A DNA stretch of 64,000 nucleotides, taken from assembly GCA_910588405.1 (NCBI GenBank), contig CAJUPT010000002.1, forward strand, positions 152,406 to 216,405, in the 5' to 3' direction. The notes under the pieces were generated by a model. That model saw nothing but the letters and a program-made list of their open reading frames with translations. It had not been told where the DNA came from and made no database searches. Of the stretch, positions 61,928 through 64,000 are shown one piece after another. Numbering within the stretch: position 1 is the stretch's first letter; each line of letters begins with the position of its first letter. This DNA is from an uncultured Lachnospiraceae bacterium. Its GTDB lineage: Bacteria > Bacillota > Clostridia > Lachnospirales > Lachnospiraceae. A program made the translations under genes and the position numbers.

Positions 61928-63322
61928 TCACTGAAAAAAAACTACCCGAATCGCCTCTCCCACATTGGAAATCCCCATCAGACGGATTCCCTTTACCTGT
62001 TTCATTTTAGACAGGCATACCCGGGGCAGGATACAGCACTCGAAGCCCATCTTGACCGCTTCCGCCACCCGCTGTTCCGCCATCGTCACGGCCCGGACCT
62101 CGCCGGACAGGCCGACCTCGCCGAACACAATGGTTTTCTCCGGCAGCGCTCTGTCATGATAGCTGGAAACCAGCGCCATCACAATGCCTAAGTCAAGGGC
62201 AGGCTCCGAAATGCGGATTCCGCCTGCGATATTCACATAGGCGTCACATTCCGACAGCTTTAATCCCACCCGCTTCTCCAGCACCGCCATCAGAAGATTC
62301 ACCCGGTTATAGTCTGTTCCCGCCGCAGTCCTTCTTGGCATACCGAAATTGGTACGGCAGACCAGCGCCTGAATCTCCAGCAGCACCGGACGGGTTCCTT
62401 CCATGGAGCAGGTAACTACGGAACCGGAGGCATACTCCGGCCGGCCTTCCAGCATATACTCCGAAGCGTTCAGCACCTGCCTGAGCCCTTCCGCTTCCAT
62501 CTCAAACACGCCGATCTCATTTGTAGAACCGAAACGGTTTTTTACGCCCCGCAGAATCCGGTAGGAAACGCTCCGCTCTCCCTCAAAATACAACACGGTA
62601 TCCACCATATGTTCCAGAACTCTGGGGCCTGCCACCACGCCTTCCTTGGTCACATGGCCCACGATGAAAACAGAGATTCCATTTCCCTTTGCCAGATTCA
62701 GCAGCACACTCGTGGACTCCCGCACCTGGCTCACGCTGCCGGGGGCGGAAGAAACCTCCTCCCGGTACATCGTCTGAATCGAGTCGATCACCATCACATC
62801 GGGATTCTCCGCCTGCGCGGTCCGGACAATGACATCCAGATTGGTTTCGCATAAAAATTTCAGATTTCCCTGAAACTCCCCCATACGTCCGGCCCGCAGC
62901 TTGATCTGCCGCAGAGATTCCTCACCGGAGATGTACAGCACATTTTTTCCCTTTGCCGCCAGGTTCCGGCACACCTGCAAAAGCAGCGTGGACTTGCCGA
63001 TGCCCGGATCTCCTCCCACTAAAATCAGGGAGCCGGGGACGATACCGCCCCCCAGCACCCTGTCAAGTTCCAAAAGGCCTGTACCGACCCGTTCTTCAGT
63101 TTCCCCGGATATCTCCGAAAGCAGGCAGGGCTTTCCCTCCGGCGCAAAAACGCTGCCTGCCCCCGTCATGGAAGAAATGCCGTGACCGGCCTGCTCCTTT
63201 TTCGGCGCAGGCGCTTCCACAAAGGTATTCCAGGTGTGGCAGGACGGGCACTGACCCATCCATTTCGCGGACTCATAGCCGCATTCCTTACAGAAAAATA
63301 CTGTCGTTCTCGCTTTCGCCAT
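61928..63322 (-). CDS. radA: DNA repair protein RadA
   Basis: A 464-residue RecA-related helicase that helps branch migration in recombinational repair. An N-terminal zinc finger (FFCKECGYESAKWMGQCPSC) is followed by the ATPase with Walker A GGDPGIGKSTLLLQ near 98 and Walker B VMVIDSIQTMY near 175. The RadA-specific KNRFGSTNEIGVFEM is near 260, and a Lon-like C-terminal domain (AGGIRISEPALDLGIVMAL) completes it. The start MAKARTTVFFC (63322) is the family start. The usual neighbours clpC or disA are not in the window. Confidence 0.96.
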   Translation of the reverse strand: MAKARTTVFFCKECGYESAKWMGQCPSCHTWNTFVEAPAPKKEQAGHGISSMTGAGSVFAPEGKPCLLSEISGETEERVGTGLLELDRVLGGGIVPGSLILVGGDPGIGKSTLLLQVCRNLAAKGKNVLYISGEESLRQIKLRAGRMGEFQGNLKFLCETNLDVIVRTAQAENPDVMVIDSIQTMYREEVSSAPGSVSQVRESTSVLLNLAKGNGISVFIVGHVTKEGVVAGPRVLEHMVDTVLYFEGERSVSYRILRGVKNRFGSTNEIGVFEMEAEGLRQVLNASEYMLEGRPEYASGSVVTCSMEGTRPVLLEIQALVCRTNFGMPRRTAAGTDYNRVNLLMAVLEKRVGLKLSECDAYVNIAGGIRISEPALDLGIVMALVSSYHDRALPEKTIVFGEVGLSGEVRAVTMAEQRVAEAVKMGFECCILPRVCLSKMKQVKGIRLMGISNVGEAIRVVFFQ

Positions 63323-63431
63323 TACTTTGAAAGTCTCCAAAATCTTCCGGTAGGATTGCGCACTTGCTGTGCAATCCATACAGCGCCAGGCTGCATCCGC
63401 AGCCTGTGTGCATCCGCCGGAGGCTCAAAGG

Positions 63432-63480
63432 AAACGCCCTTTCATTCAAGATGGGGCTGGTATAGCCTGCATGGGCGTTT
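63432..63480 (-). terminator. Terminator of the small conserved gene
   Basis: AAACGCCC pairs with GGGCGTTT across a 33-base inner region, right at the stop codon. On minus the right arm ends in TTT. Confidence 0.55.
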
Positions 63481-63886
63481 ACTTCCGAATCTTCACCTCG
63501 ACAGGCTTATCCCCAAGCTCTACGCTGAAAGACAGCTTTCCGCTTTTGTTGGTAGTCATCTTGCCTGTCGCTTTGTCATCCACATAAATCATATACTCGG
63601 TTTCCTCTGCCAGCTCCAGCGTCACCTGCGCGTCCTGGGCGCCGTCCACACAGAAGCTGACGCCGTCCTCCCGTACCTGAAACGCCGTTACGGCAGTTCC
63701 CGGCACCGACTCATAGACGAACATGCCGTTTTTCTCAAGTCTTGTGCTCTCCGCATAAGTCTTGACATAATAAATGTCTCCTTTGTGCTCAAAATCCGGC
63801 AGCTTCGCCTTCTTCTCCAGCGTATAATCCCCAAAGCTGACCGTTCCATCCGATTCTGCTCTCAGCAGTTCCTTCACAACTGACAT
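63479..63886 (-). CDS. Small conserved Clostridia protein (often labelled 'endosialidase')
   Basis: A 135-residue beta-rich protein starting MSVVKELLRAESDGTVSFGD, with KLPDFEHKGDIYYVKTY and GMFVYESVPGTAVTAFQV. Proteins of this pattern are common in Lachnospiraceae and are often labelled endosialidase, but no catalytic residues of sialidases are visible, so that name should not be trusted. The start at 63886 has GGAGGAT eight bases upstream. It is upstream of radA on the same strand, with a hairpin between. Function unknown. Confidence 0.8.
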   Translation of the reverse strand: MSVVKELLRAESDGTVSFGDYTLEKKAKLPDFEHKGDIYYVKTYAESTRLEKNGMFVYESVPGTAVTAFQVREDGVSFCVDGAQDAQVTLELAEETEYMIYVDDKATGKMTTNKSGKLSFSVELGDKPVEVKIRK

Positions 63887-64000
63887 ACTCTTATCCTCCA
63901 AATTACCGTTCCGCCGCAGACTCTCCTGCCGCAGTTACTACTTGCCCCTAGTACAACATTGCTTAAATAATAATGAATAAATGTTGCTTTTTTATTGTAG

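Overview
The window reads as chromosome of an anaerobic, gut-type Clostridia, most likely Lachnospiraceae. Supporting signs are a type III glutamine synthetase, TRAP and sugar-type ABC importers, class B sortase, a SleB-type wall hydrolase, a corrinoid-type UroD-family enzyme, short PD-(D/E)XK 'transposase' genes and strong GGAGG ribosome sites. No species call is possible from sequence alone.

Layout. 0.2-7.5 kb: aspS, hisS, a DUF362 ferredoxin protein, a large membrane protein and dCMP deaminase, all on minus. 7.9-11.5 kb: a DUF2975/XRE/DUF4173 membrane-regulator operon with a clear promoter, then DUF554. 11.5-17.2 kb: a frameshifted PD-(D/E)XK gene, rpiB with a YwlE-like phosphatase, a complete DctPQM TRAP importer and a second PD-(D/E)XK remnant. 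17.3-23.4 kb: an ABC importer operon whose binding protein has an extra N-terminal domain, followed by an HlyD-like adaptor. 23.6-28.4 kb: a REC-GGDEF protein, a two-component system, tRNA-Gln(CUG) and a lipoprotein. 28.6-30.0 kb: a type I toxin-antitoxin locus and a tyrosine recombinase killed by a frameshift, a 160-bp MITE and 3' truncation. 30.3-34.3 kb: UroD-family enzyme, SleB-like hydrolase and RNA methyltransferase. 34.4-35.9 kb: an IS element.

36.0-47.5 kb is a complete type I-E CRISPR-Cas locus on minus: cas3, cse1, cse2, two small non-cas genes, cas7, cas5, cas6, cas1, a cas2-DnaQ exonuclease fusion and an array of 18 repeats. Upstream of cas3 is a degenerate two-repeat mini-array. 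Its single spacer matches the cas3 promoter at 14 of the first 16 positions, the only mismatches are at positions 6 and 12, and the site is flanked by AAT. This is the pattern expected of a Cascade-guiding, cas-autorepressing RNA (CreR-like) and is the most interesting feature here.

47.5-64 kb is mostly housekeeping: a GH13 amylase, a G3E GTPase, a GIY-YIG protein, type III glutamine synthetase, sortase B, class II aldolase, SfsA, FeoA, a split chromate transporter, PlsC, a DUF3810 metalloprotease-like protein, a Pro-Gly repeat protein, an AGCS alanine symporter, RadA and a small conserved protein.
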